Of a stretch of 46,842 bases of DNA, positions 33,201 through 42,207 are shown one piece after another; positions within the stretch are counted from its first letter, which is position 1, and each line of letters begins with the position of its first letter. The position numbers and the translations under genes are program-made. Under the pieces are notes generated by a model. That model ran no database searches. It was not told the origin of the DNA and was given only the letters and a program-made list of their open reading frames with translations. Source of the DNA: Ectocarpus siliculosus (Eukaryota; Sar; Phaeophyceae; Ectocarpales; Ectocarpaceae); the NCBI GenBank assembly GCA_000310025.1, contig FN649742.1, positions 1,721,947 through 1,768,788 of the forward strand, read 5' to 3'.

Positions 33201-35353
33201 GCCGGTTCACACCACACAAACAGCCTTTTTGCGCCTCAAGGCCTTCTACACCAACAGGATTCGCAGACGGTTTACCTTCGAGCTACAAGTTTAGCTCGAG
33301 TTCTGTCAGTACGAACTCGTGACGTCTTCAAATGTCATGGTTTACCGATCGACCAAATTCCACCACAGCCAATTCAGCCAATACGTTGGGATTTCGGTAG
33401 TAGTGAGGCGGGCAAAAAGAAGGATGGTAGTGACCAAAGGATGTGGGCAGGGAAGAAAAGCGAAGGATAGCAGTGATGATGGAGGAGGGAAATATGTTGT
33501 TGAAGGGAACAAGAGTTTCGAGCCAGATGACCTTCCTCACAACAAACGCGCAGGGGGCAGAGTCTAGAGATGAACGCCCGAAATGGTGGAAAATACAAGG
33601 ATAAGGATGAAAACACTCCGAGAACGCGTTGTGCAAAGTGGTAGCCTTGGCAGACACGAGCAGTTTTTTTCTGTTGGTACAGTGTAGCCTCCTCCATGAC
33701 ACCTTCTCACAGGGTCCCAGATTAGGGCCTTAAGAAACAATTATTTTCTGTTTTCAGCCGCACCGAGCCTGACGTCTTTTTGTTGGTCAGCCGGTTAGCG
33801 CGGTCGATGCTCATAAGAAAGACACAGAGACATAGACGCCATACACACGCATCACCACCGGTAGAGATACCGTGCTGCTGCTGAAGACCCTGTACCAGCT
33901 CTACGCAGAGGGCCAGGCGGTAGATCAGCTAGCTAGCTTCAGCGGTTCAGCATAGCGCTTCTTTTTGCGGCCGTTTTTTATCTCTTGTTTCTCTACCCCA
34001 GCTTTTTATTGAAGGAAGAGTGAAGATTGTTTTCTTCTTCGTTCCTTTGGGTTGCACCTGCTTTTGCTGTGCTCATGTAAGTAGCTCCACATCCACGTTG
34101 TACCTCCCAAATGTACATCGGGTGCGTGCATGAGCGAAATTCTTTCGCTGTCGAGGGGTGCCTTTGACGTTGTCTGAATAGTGCTACGGCCTTCTTGCCA
34201 CTACATGTAAATGTGAAGTGCCTTTTGATCGGGCACCACGGTCTACGGTTTAAGGGCAGCAGCAACGTTCACTATCTTAGTGTGTGCGCTGAGGTGGGAA
34301 GATAACAGTGTTGCAACAAATATGTCTGTTCAAGTATAATGTAGCGCGCCCACGTCAATCCATATTCATTCGGTTGGTACTCTGTCAGCCCCGTAAAGCG
34401 GGAGTGCTGCACACTTGAAGTCGAACAGTCCTCAATAGTGCCAATCCGGCGCTATTCAGGGGTTTTTAGACCCTGAATGTGCCGGCTTATAGTGCCGGTA
34501 TAGTGCCGGTCTAAGCTCCTCCGGCTTATAGTGCCGGTATAGTGCCGGTCTAAGCTCCTGGGCACTTACCGGCACTATACCGGGACACCTACTGCACACA
34601 GAAAAAAAAAAAAAACGATCCGAGAGAATAAGGCGGCGTTCTGAGTAGAGAGGTAAGTACGGCGATAAGGCGTTCTAAACGGTTGTTAACCTTCGCTCGC
34701 AGTTTTCTGACTATCCTATGGGCTTGCCTTTCTACCGAAGAGTTCCGATCCGGAGTCACACACAAGTGCATGTAGCCTATTCCTATGCTACGCGCAAATA
34801 CAGAAATGCTGGTACACGTACGCGCAAGTACGCAGTCAAAGACAGGGATGACTGCCATGATACCACAGGCTCACGGCTTAGCAAAGTCGGTAGCAGGCTA
34901 GACGGCGCCAGCTAAACAGCACCATAAAGCACAACCGATACAAGAGACAAAACCGAGCAAACACGACCTACCTGTGTGAACTCGCATGTGCATCGTTCGG
35001 TCCTCCTTTCGTTTGAACTCTTTCCCGCAGACCTCGCAAGGGTAGGTCTTTACCCCTTGCAGATGAGTCGCTTGTTCGTGCCGCACCTTGTTTCCCTTGG
35101 TCGAGAAGAGTCTATCGCAGAACGAGCACTTAAACTGCTTCGAGCTGTCAGCACCCCGACCAACGCCACGAGCAGCCGCTGGAGATGGGGCTGCAACACA
35201 ATGCCCGCGAGGCTGTGAGGTGACGCCGGGGGGATGATGGGTCTGCTGGGGCGCCTTCGGAGAAAATCCAGCCGCGTTCAGCAGCAACTGGGGGTCGAAC
35301 TGTTGGCTGCTCCGGGAGCACCCTCTGCTGGATGTCGGACTCGAGGGCTGCAT
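22264..35353 (-). CDS. C2H2 zinc-finger / poly-Gln / His-Cys-rich protein (4 exons, ~866 aa)
   Basis: Exons on the minus strand are 35353-34972, 25107-23636, 23233-23030 and 22806-22264, with every junction in phase and GT-AG borders. The start is the ATG of MQPSSPTS, the best in-frame Met before the fingers. There are four C2H2 fingers: C76/C79/H92/H97, C106/C109/H122/H126, C134/C139/H152/H156 and C165/C168/H181/H186. The classical TGEKPY linker between fingers 2 and 3 is split by intron 1 (9864 bases). A basic patch (KKRKN, KRRR) suggests nuclear localisation. A ~170-residue Gln-rich tract with Pro runs follows. Two His/Cys motifs come next: HVHGAACGHRAVRHENHVDF (exon 2), and GPHCGHE joined across introns 2-3 boundaries to HHDGHLDYVV (exons 3/4). 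They resemble small His-rich metal-binding proteins. An Ala/Ser/Pro repeat tail ends the protein. It is probably a DNA-binding regulator, perhaps metal-responsive (inference). The downstream exons could instead be a separate gene, but the frame is continuous from fingers to first His motif. Confidence 0.8.
22268..22505 (-). repeat. 33-bp coding tandem repeat
   Basis: About six or seven units of 33 bases encode an 11-residue Ser/Ala/Gly/Pro repeat (core PSASGAADGKP on the minus strand). It forms most of the C-terminal tail of the zinc-finger gene. The unit length keeps both strands open. Confidence 0.85.
24101..24169. repeat. Uninterrupted (CTG)23 microsatellite coding poly-Gln
   Basis: Twenty-three consecutive CTG triplets read as CAG (Gln) on the coding minus strand. 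They sit within a longer, interrupted Gln/Pro region at about 24064-24600. Such pure tracts are prone to length change. Confidence 0.95.
25508..25605 (+). repeat. Diverged repeat, copy A (copy B at 28766-28870)
   Basis: Both copies are in the same orientation and share GAGGTACATG/GAGGTGCATG-type, CGAACG and AAGATCGACT.CAGCGTAAGAAGT blocks. Near copy B the minus strand reads VIVDNFFGGPDSLLL, reminiscent of the DNFF catalytic block of piggyBac-type transposases. That assignment is tentative. Confidence 0.45.
25980..26017 (-). terminator. Two tandem GC-rich hairpins 3' of the OTU stop codon
   Basis: GCCTC-CGT-GAGGC (26005-26017) and CCGCCG-AAACG-CGGCGG (25980-25996) are perfect short stems within 20-60 bases after the minus-strand stop at 26035, followed by an A/T-rich tail. 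Helitron-type elements carry a hairpin near their 3' end, so this may be the 3' terminus of the element. No CTRR end is evident. Confidence 0.45.
26035..28032 (-). pseudogene. Helitron/Helentron-type PIF1 helicase plus OTU protease, decayed fragment
   Basis: Reading from 28032 downward, PIF1-family blocks appear in order: STGIAALILPGGLTTHDTFK, then WDE (Walker B), then FGGKSILFSGDWRQVAPVLP, then LNLKVGALIVFIRN with GLVNGKRG, then VGLDLRGSVFCDGQLYV. They are split over several frames. The nucleotide-binding Walker A block was not found upstream. The last open stretch (about 26850-26035) has an Asn/Gly linker and then an OTU-like cysteine protease: GIGDGACLL (Asp/Cys), YATHVEIAAAH, and a terminal EHYRTDID with the His. 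PIF1 helicase followed by OTU is known from Helentron-type Helitrons. The HUH Rep half expected upstream was not found, so this is a 5'-truncated, frame-broken copy. It is nested in an intron of the zinc-finger gene on the same strand. Confidence 0.75.
28766..28870 (+). repeat. Diverged repeat, copy B
   Basis: Second copy of the sequence at 25508-25605. It ends in AAAAAAGATCGACTGCAGCG followed by TAAGAAGT, nearly identical to copy A at that point. Confidence 0.45.
29310..29397. repeat. Foldback element with AAGTGTCCCCAAA core
   Basis: GACTTGGCTTCAGTA at the left pairs with TACTGAACCAAGTC at the right, and AAGTGTCCCCAA pairs with TTGGGGACACTT in the middle. Together they make a long, nearly complete hairpin of 88 bases. 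TCCCCAAAGTGTCCCC recurs at about 29832-29848. Confidence 0.7.
29582..29815. mobile_element. MITE with ~50-bp TIRs (copy 2)
   Basis: Same family as 884-1104: the interior is recognisably similar along its whole length (for example TTTATGCATCCTCTTCGTC) and both ends carry TA plus CCGTA. This copy is 234 bases and its left TIR is more diverged. Confidence 0.85.
29896..31150. mobile_element. TIR element with iterated ATAGTGGCA/CCACTATT motifs
   Basis: The left end has AGCCCGATATAGTGGCA. Inverse copies occur at 31061-31074 and, less exactly, at about 31130-31150, so the right boundary is uncertain. Both flanks are studded with GCCACTATT or its complement at irregular spacing, as in transposons with subterminal transposase sites. 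The interior is partly homologous, in inverse orientation, to the element at 33085-34594. No intact transposase was found. Confidence 0.6.
31223..32323. mobile_element. Non-autonomous TIR element carrying a ~205-bp tandem repeat
   Basis: The left end (ACACCGCTTTTTATGGGAGC, then ACAAAGTTGCG) and the right end (the same with CCCC and TTC variants, complemented) form a ~31-bp TIR. Further GTTGCG/CGCAAC motifs lie inside both ends. The centre is the tandem repeat at 31571-32100. No target duplication is obvious. Confidence 0.65.
31571..32100. repeat. Diverged tandem repeat of ~205 bases
   Basis: The block GGAGGTAGCTCT...GATGCC...GGGAAAAAAGTTTGTG...TGGTTTGGTTTCCCAGCGAT...AACAGCAACAGCA recurs with offsets of about 209 and 205 bases. 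That gives two full units and a partial third. Confidence 0.7.
33085..34594. mobile_element. TIR element with iterated AGTGCCGGT motifs
   Basis: The left end CAGTAGGTGTTCCGGGATAG matches the complement of the right end CTATACCGGGACACCTACTG with two differences. (A)TAGTGCCGGT recurs several times within 150 bases of each end, including a 53-base direct duplication near 34478-34570. The 1510-base interior has no intact transposase. No clear target duplication was found next to CAGTAGG. Confidence 0.75.
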
Positions 35354-35785
35354 GGCAGCAGGTGGGCGATACGCATGTATCAGTGGGCAAGCAAGGAGCT
35401 GGCCGAGGGAGATGGACAAGCACACAATCGTCGAGTCAGCAGTGAAGCATGATGAAAGGCAAGACAACAAGAGGAGGACGTGGGGGCGGGGGGGCAGACA
35501 GAAGAGAGACAAGAGAGGTAGGGAGGGGCTACGCAGAGTTGATTATCTCCGACCCTCCTTCGGCGGTTCAGCAGTCAGCGGGCAGGGGCTGGGTCCGCCC
35601 TCTCCGAGTGCTAAATTGAATTTCCACTCACAGAAGAGAACGAAAGTGTCGTGCACAGAGACGCCCTGGGCAACGGACGAAAAGCACCAGCTACAACAGG
35701 ACGCATCGCATTGACAAGGAGGGACGGCTAGTCTGGTGGGGGCGTGGGGAAGCTCGTGCGTGAAAAGGAAAACAAGCCGGAGCAT
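35354..35785. other. Upstream region of the zinc-finger gene
   Basis: The sequence 5' of the minus-strand start codon, up to the MULE target duplication, holds no other gene. The zinc-finger gene promoter should lie here, so the MULE inserted within about 440 bases of it. Confidence 0.6.
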
Positions 35786-35794
35786 CTTTTTTTC
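35786..35794. other. 9-bp target-site duplication, left
   Basis: CTTTTTTTC here is repeated exactly at 41846-41854, immediately outside the two ends of the Mutator-like element. Confidence 0.9.
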
Positions 35795-35912
35795 GGGCGC
35801 GAATATTTGCAATCCATGGATTATAGAAGAGAACCACAGTCCAAACATCCATATGGATCGAAACCCCGGGAAACCGCCCGGAGTGTCCCCGAAGAGGTTC
35901 TTCTCCCTCTCC

Positions 35913-35920
35913 TATAAAAG
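35913..35920 (+). promoter_or_regulatory. TATA box of the MULE transposase gene
   Basis: TATAAAAG lies at the inner edge of the left TIR. A plausible 5' UTR exon ends at 36014 (ACTG before GTGAGA), and the acceptor GTTGCAG at 36873 lies just before the proposed start codon. The right TIR lacks this box. Confidence 0.6.
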
Positions 35921-36462
35921 CAGCGATAATCACGGCGGCGGAGAGCCGTCTGAAGGCGGCGACACGCACCCGCACGCTGGGGGAAGACGAGGAGACAACA
36001 CACAACGATAACTGGTGAGATCCCGTCCCGACAGGCGTCCGTGCATCCTCTGTGTCTGTGCCTCACCCTCACCCTCTCTGTGATGTTTTTTTTGGAAATA
36101 AAATAGCAACGGCCGCACCCGCACCAGCGCCATGTGTGTGTTGGTCTGTCTCCTGTGTTGCAGCCTCCCTCATGCTGTCCCACGTGTCGATGCTGCTCTG
36201 TACCTGTTGTTGCCGTCGTACGTACGTTGGTGATCATGTGCCTGCACTGGTGTGGTCAGGCCAGGCCAGGCCCTGCCTGTTGTCCTTGCCGTATAGTCCG
36301 GAGTCTTTTCTTCTGGCTGCTCGGCTGTATGGTGGTGCTACAGCAGTGCTGGGCTGGTAGAGGTGCAGGCATTGTGCACGCACTTGCCCAACCCCTTAAC
36401 TTCATGTGTCTACCCTCCATGTTCGCGTCGTGGGACCCGTGGCCTGCCGTGCGGTAGTGTCA

Positions 36463-37345
36463 TTGCTAGGAATGCTTCCATCCAGTGCTGCTCTGTCGGC
36501 CTCTTACGGTGCTCGTCATGCTGGCGCTGCGGGAGCCTTTGCGGGCTACCCTGTACAAGCCCACCCCGTACAGCAACAACAGCAGCAGATATTGACCACC
36601 AGCCCTCCGCCGGAAACGCAGGCGAGACGGGTTGATGTTTGACAAGTGCGGTTCGACGTGACACCGGCAATGTTTGTTCCGTGGGTGTAGCACGCCAGTG
36701 GATTGTCGCTGCTGTGCTGTACCTCGTGCCTTTCAACGCGTGCACGTACGGTTCGCTGTTTTCGTGTACTCAGCGGTGGACGGCGAAACGTTTCATTTGT
36801 CTTGTCTTGTGATCAAACGTTGACATGGTGTCCTTCCATTCCGCCGCGTGGTGGGTTTCGCGTGCGGTTGCAGGCCATGCTTTCACCTCGCACTGGTCTG
36901 CCGTTGGGAACTCCGGCCCCTGTGGGTGCTCCCGATGCTGGGGCCGCCGGAGGTTTTGCGGGCTACCCTGTACAAGCCCACCCCGTACAGCAACAACAGC
37001 AGCAGACATTGACCACCAGCCCCCCGCCGGAAACGCAGGCGAGACGGGTTGGTGCTTGACACGTGCCGTTCGGCGTGACACCCACAATGTTTTTTTGTGT
37101 GCTTTACTTGATGTTGCTGCTGCTGTTCCCCTTGGCCCCATGAAAAGAGCACCGGTATCTGGCATTCCCCCGGTCCACATCAAGGCTCCCTGTAGAGGCC
37201 CTGCCATTGTTTTCGTGGGTGTAGCACGCCAATTGATTGTCCCTGCTGTGCTGCACCTCGTGCCTTTCAACGCGTGCACGTTCGGTTCGCTGTTTTCGTG
37301 TACTCAGCGGTGGACGGCGAAACGTTTCATTTGTCTTGTCTTGTG
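36463..37345 (+). repeat. Tandem duplication around the first coding exon of the MULE
   Basis: A block containing GCGGGCTACCCTGTACAAGC and ending in GAAACGTTTCATTTGTCTTG occurs at about 36463-36815 and again at about 36876-37345. The second copy carries about 115 extra bases. Only the second copy keeps the donor used in the transposase model. Confidence 0.75.
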
Positions 37346-40300
37346 AATCAAATATGGGGCAAGGAAGATTGAACTCGTTGGAGTAGGTCTACAGTGGCTC
37401 CCGTCGTATCCCACGGTTTGTCATGGTTGGTAGTCATGATGCCGCATGACGAACGGCCCTTGAAGCGTGGTACTGCTGTCGCCTCCACATTGTTACCCTG
37501 TTTGTCTGTGACACGCCACTTATTTTTGTGCTCCCGGCTCTCCCATACGGCGCAGGTCATGGGATGAAGCCAAAAGAGGTGACGAAAGCAATGAAGGCGT
37601 TGCACGAGGACAGCGACATCGACATCAACAAGCGCGCGGTGCAGAACGCAGCTGCCATTGTGCACGGGGCGGAGAAGCCGAGAGATGCTGCCGATGCGTA
37701 CGAAGAGGTGTGTCCATGTGTCCGTTGAGACTGTTGCCTCTCTTGTTTGTGTGTGGGATGTTGGGTTTTGCTCAAGGCGGTATCCGGGCGACAAGACACA
37801 TACGATCGCAGGTGACAACCGGGAGAATATATGCCCCATGACACCAAACCAAGAAATGTTGGAGGTAAAAAATGTGTGCCGTGCCGTCGTCGTGGTTTTG
37901 CGCTGATGCCCTCGATGTTTCCGGGCGCTTAACATGTTGCAATTTCAGGTCATGGCCGCGACGGCCGACGGCGGAGTGTGCGAGATCAAGATGGATGACA
38001 GCGGCCGCCTGACGCACATCTGGTGGCAAACGAAAGAGCAGGTAGGTCGCCGGTCGTTGTGCCCCATACGAATATTCCCCAGCCGGAAGGTTTGCTTTCA
38101 TTTTAGCATCTCGCACGTACCGCTTCGCCGTCCGCAAATGTAGGACGTCTGACCGAAAGCACGCCGTAGGCAAGGGTGGGGGTGCGTTGTGACGCGTCCA
38201 ACACACGTCACACCCACAATTAAGTGCTCTCGATCCCCTTCGACGTCATGCTCCGAATACGCAGGTGGCGCTTTGGAATCGGTACGGTCACGTTGCGCTC
38301 TACGACGACACCGCTGTCAAGAACAGATACCGTATGCCTCTCGGTGTGCTCGCTGTCGTCGATTCGGAGTATCGGACGCGGATCGTCGGCCAAAGCATAA
38401 CGGCCGACACCACAACGGACACTTTCCTGTGGATGTTGAAGAGTGCGTTGGAGTCTCGCGGGAAGCAGCCGGATACCTTCATCCAGGACGCGGACGCGGC
38501 GATGACGGCGGCGGTGCGAGAGGTGTTCCCGGACGCGCTGGCGAGGCGCAATTTATGGCACCTCAACCAGAACGTTATCAAGGCCCTCGCTAAAGTCCTT
38601 GGTGGGTACATGAAGGTGCGCTCTACTGTGTGTGTTGGCGTGGTTAGTCTGGCCTCTCGTATTGTCCTGGTCGCGCGACGTACGCTGCCCACTCTAGCCC
38701 CCCTCCCCCACTCCCGCTTGTATCCCCTGTGCGAGTTGGTGCGTTGTCATGGATCAGTGTCGCCTACTTGGAAGAGTGATATCCAGCGTCTCTGCGTAGA
38801 CCGTGATGCGGAGACGACCTCGGCTTCGACGGAAACATACCTCACGACGTCCAGTGCACACAGAAAAAGCAGCAGCAGCAGCAGCAGGTTGTAAGCACCA
38901 ATGGTATGTCGCTGAGTTTTTTCAACCCTCTCCTCGTCTCGCCTTAGCGCTAACGAAGTGTACGGGGTTGTTGGTGGCAGTCAATCGTACAGACCGGTAG
39001 CCCATATCGCAAAGGCCCCAACTCACGCAACACCCACCCGGCCCACGTCGTTTGTGTTTTCCGCAGCCTTTCATGGACGAGTTCAGGTGTGTGCGTCAGC
39101 AGCTGTCATTGGCGAAGTTCGAACGGAAGTTCAACGCCCTCATCGAAAAGTACCCGAAGGCGGAGAAGTACATGCAAGTAGTATATGACGACCGTGCACG
39201 GTGGGCGGAATATGTGTCGCCCCTGGTGTTCTCCGTGGGTTCGTGGACGACATCAAGAGTTGAAGGTGCGTGTATGCGTCATCTGCCATCATGAGCGTTT
39301 TGTTCGAGAACGACAGCGCATATAGCGTTGTCGTTGTTTTTGGGAGTTTTTCTACGTCTGTAGGGGTTGGGGGCGGCTATCTTCCTTGCCCCCTATTTAC
39401 TATGCCATTGGTGAGTGCTTCTGGACGAATTTATCGTACGCCGTCAGTGGATGACCAGTAAACAACTCCCTACATGACGCTAATGTTTACGACCTCTTCG
39501 AAACATGTGGCTGTTGTCCGGCCCCTGTTGTTCGGGATTGATGTACTTGGTCGGTGCACTGCGATCGTCCGGCTCACGTGTACATACATCTGTGGCGATG
39601 GGTGCGTCAAGTCATAGGCTTCTCTTTCAGTCGTTTGGCGTACTGCGACTTCAACGATGTCTGATGACACCAATCACTAACCTACGGTTTGGTTTGTGTG
39701 TCGCTTCTTGCGTGTTTGTCCGCCGCACACACAACAGGCCAAAACGCCCTCATCAGGGATAGGTGCAACTCGCGCTCCTCGCTTTTGGACGTGGCGAAGT
39801 ACTTTTCGGGCATCATCTGTTCCCAGAAGGATGCCGCCATGCTGCGTGACGCAATCGACCATCTGCCGCCTAATCGGATGGCGGCTCCACCAGCGACCGC
39901 TTTCAAGAGTGTGCTCGAGTCCTGCGAGTTCTCCATCGCGGGCTGGCCGCGGCGGTTCATGGAGCAAGAGATGACCGCGGCCATCACGTTTTGCCAGATG
40001 GGTGGTGGGGAGGTGGATGGACCAGAACGCGCGGCAGCTTCGGGGCGCACGTTCGAGTACATCGAGGACAAGCTTTGCGACGCCATTTACGTCTTCGGGA
40101 TTCACGAGCAGCGTGATGACAAGGCCTTCGACTACCTCGTCTTGCTCTTTTCCGACGGTAGCCATCTCTGCCAGTGCCGCACACTCCAAACTCTCAGGCT
40201 ATTTTGTCGCCATGTGTGGGCGGCGATGATGTACAGCCCCCGATTCAGATTCCACGTAGGCCTCCTGCACGAGCACTGGCTGACGGAAAAGGCGAGGGGA

Positions 40301-40573
40301 ACACCGCAGCAGGACTGGCCGGATGTCGCCCGCCCTCGGTGGGTGGTATCCAACCGCCACGCTGCGAGAGAAGTGGACGGGGCGGCGGGAGAGGGAGAGG
40401 GAGAGGGGGTGGGGGGATGCAGCGGGAGATGGAAGTCTTTCGTTGGGAGCAGCCAGACGGTGCAGACGGTCCTGTTGGACTTGAAGGAGAAGGGGCCCAC
40501 GGACCAGGATAGACAAGTGTTGTACGCCGACGTAACGAAGAAGCTCGGGCAAGCCAGCGAGTATTTTGTCTGA
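36877..40573 (+). CDS. MULE transposase (FAR1/MuDR-type), ~601 aa as read
   Basis: Proposed exons are 36877-37051, 37556-37707, 37949-38041, 38265-38615, 39067-39265 and 39738-40573; all junctions are in phase. The last four are well supported and the first is tentative. The catalytic core has Asp in ALYDDTAVKNRYRMPLG (about 38310), Asp in TFIQDADAAM, the VFPDALARRNLWHLNQNV block, and Glu in TTSRVEGQN, whose codon spans intron 5. A SWIM zinc finger, CxC...CxH (CQC, CRH), lies near 40170-40215, as in MULE transposases. The N-terminal exon is Pro/Gln-rich and no DNA-binding finger was identified. At 40571 the frame stops, but the next frame continues to 40811 with a basic tail (KRRPG). One extra T in the TTTT run near 40565 would explain the break. 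Confidence 0.82.
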
Positions 40574-40811
40574 TCGCTTTTCACCGACAGTCGCCGTAGC
40601 CCTCGTGGACCAATTTCTGACGATGGTCAATGCGCAAGCAGGCGGGGTAGGAATTACAACGACGGGAGGGCGGGGGGCGGCTCTCTTCATGGCCAACCCT
40701 GGAACTGTTCGCCTGCCCGCTAGGACAAGTAATAAAAGACGACCTGGCGCTGCAGAAAGATACACAAGAGGGGGTAGCAAGAGAGCCGCGACTTCGGGGT
40801 CCCAACTCTAG

Positions 40812-41724
40812 TTTCGGTGTTGCATACTTTGGGGTACGTGAGTAGCGGTACGCGGCCCTAGGTTTACGACGTCACCGGGGCATATGCCTGAACGATGTTT
40901 TGTCCCCCCCCGGCGGCAGGTCAAGGCTCGGTGTGTTGTTTATTTTTCGCTTCGGCGTTTTTGCGCCGATCGCCGTCTGTGATGTTGTCGATTTTGTGTT
41001 TGTATGTCTATTTGGTTGTTGCGGTGTAGCGTTCGATGGGGCCATCTGGTTCCTGTCCTGTTTTTATTTCTTTTGTTCCATTTCCTTTTCTTTTCTTTCT
41101 TCCGCCCCCTTTTTTGCCGTGTTGGGGTCATATCCAGGTCCTTTCATTTTTTTGGTGGGGGTCAGTCTATCATCAAATCGCTGTTGGATATTGATTGTTC
41201 TGTTTTGTTTTTTTCTGCGTCTATCTGTGCTTGTCGACCTGTGTGCTCTGCGAAGAAAACCGTGTGAGCCGCGTCTCGAGTTTGTTGAGCGGGCCTGCGG
41301 TGTGCGAACTAAACGATGCCTACAGATTTTGACGGCCCCATGATGACTGACATCCATCACGGCAGCACCGTGCAGCAGGTTATATCTACCAAAAAAAGAA
41401 TACTGCTGTATGTAGTTCACAAAATCTACAGCAACAATTGCTTGCAGCAGCAGAAACGCACAACAACAGCAGCACCACACGCGGATAGACACACACACAG
41501 AGAGAGACGAGCACTCCTCTAAGTACGGGGCGTTGTGTGTCGTCGTGTCCTCCTGTTCCTCTGAGGCCTAGCGTCTCCTGGGCATCCCGGGTGCGAAGGG
41601 TGGCCTTGGCGTGAAATATGTGCCAGTATGGCAGTATGGACTGTTGAGGCTGTTGCTGCAGACGAGAGCTCTGCTTCCGAAGACAACGGGCGTTAGATCC
41701 AGGCTCCGAGATAATATTGAATTT
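40812..41724. other. 3' non-coding part of the MULE
   Basis: T-rich and low-complexity, with no gene seen. Runs of CAG/AAC-type triplets occur near 41420-41480. Confidence 0.5.
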
Positions 41725-41845
41725 GAGAGGGAGAGAGGAGAACCTCTTCGGGGACACTCCGGGCGGTTTCCCGGGGTTTCGATCCGTCCGGATGTTTGGA
41801 CTGTGGTTCTCTTTTATAATCCATGGATTGCAAATATTCGCGCCC

Positions 41846-41854
41846 CTTTTTTTC
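41846..41854. other. 9-bp target-site duplication, right
   Basis: CTTTTTTTC, identical to 35786-35794. Confidence 0.9.
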
Positions 41855-42207
41855 CCGGAGACAGAGGTCGCCTTGTGAGAGGATTGGACACGCGCTGTCT
41901 CCCCTGTCTGCGCGCCAGTGGCGCAGTCCCCGTGAACGGTTTTAGTTGGAGAGGGGTCAAACAGCAAGTGCTGCTGGGCCGAACTGCTGCTTTTCGCCTC
42001 TAGCAGCCTCCAGCGACCGGATAATTCCGTCATCGGGTTGGCTCGCCACGATTTTATCTGCTGCAGGGTAATACCCCTAGGGAAGGTGGGGTTCTGACGT
42101 GATTCGGACTCGTATTCGCATACCGGAGTATATGCAACCTGCCGCCCACGACCCTATCGCCTGCGCGACGTTCCACACATCAGAGCGCCTTTGAGCACGC
42201 GCTTTAG

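Larger units (their letters stand above)
25108..34971 (-). other. Intron 1 of the zinc-finger gene, a 9.9-kb transposon-filled intron
   Basis: The donor is at 34971-34970 (CACAG before GTAGGT) and the acceptor CTTGCAG lies just before 25107. Leftover phase is one base on the donor side and two on the acceptor side. The intron contains a Helitron-type helicase-OTU fragment, a MITE, at least three TIR elements and several hairpins, listed separately. I see no host gene inside it. Confidence 0.75.
35795..41845 (+). mobile_element. Complete Mutator-like element (MULE), 6051 bp
   Basis: The ends are inverted copies over about 117-121 bases (35795-35911 and about 41725-41845), starting GGGCGCGAATATTTGCAATC, with only a few substitutions. 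Both are flanked by the same 9-base direct repeat; 9 bases is the Mutator-superfamily target duplication length. Inside lies a spliced MULE transposase gene with its own TATA box. The well-preserved ends and exact duplication point to a fairly recent insertion. Confidence 0.93.
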
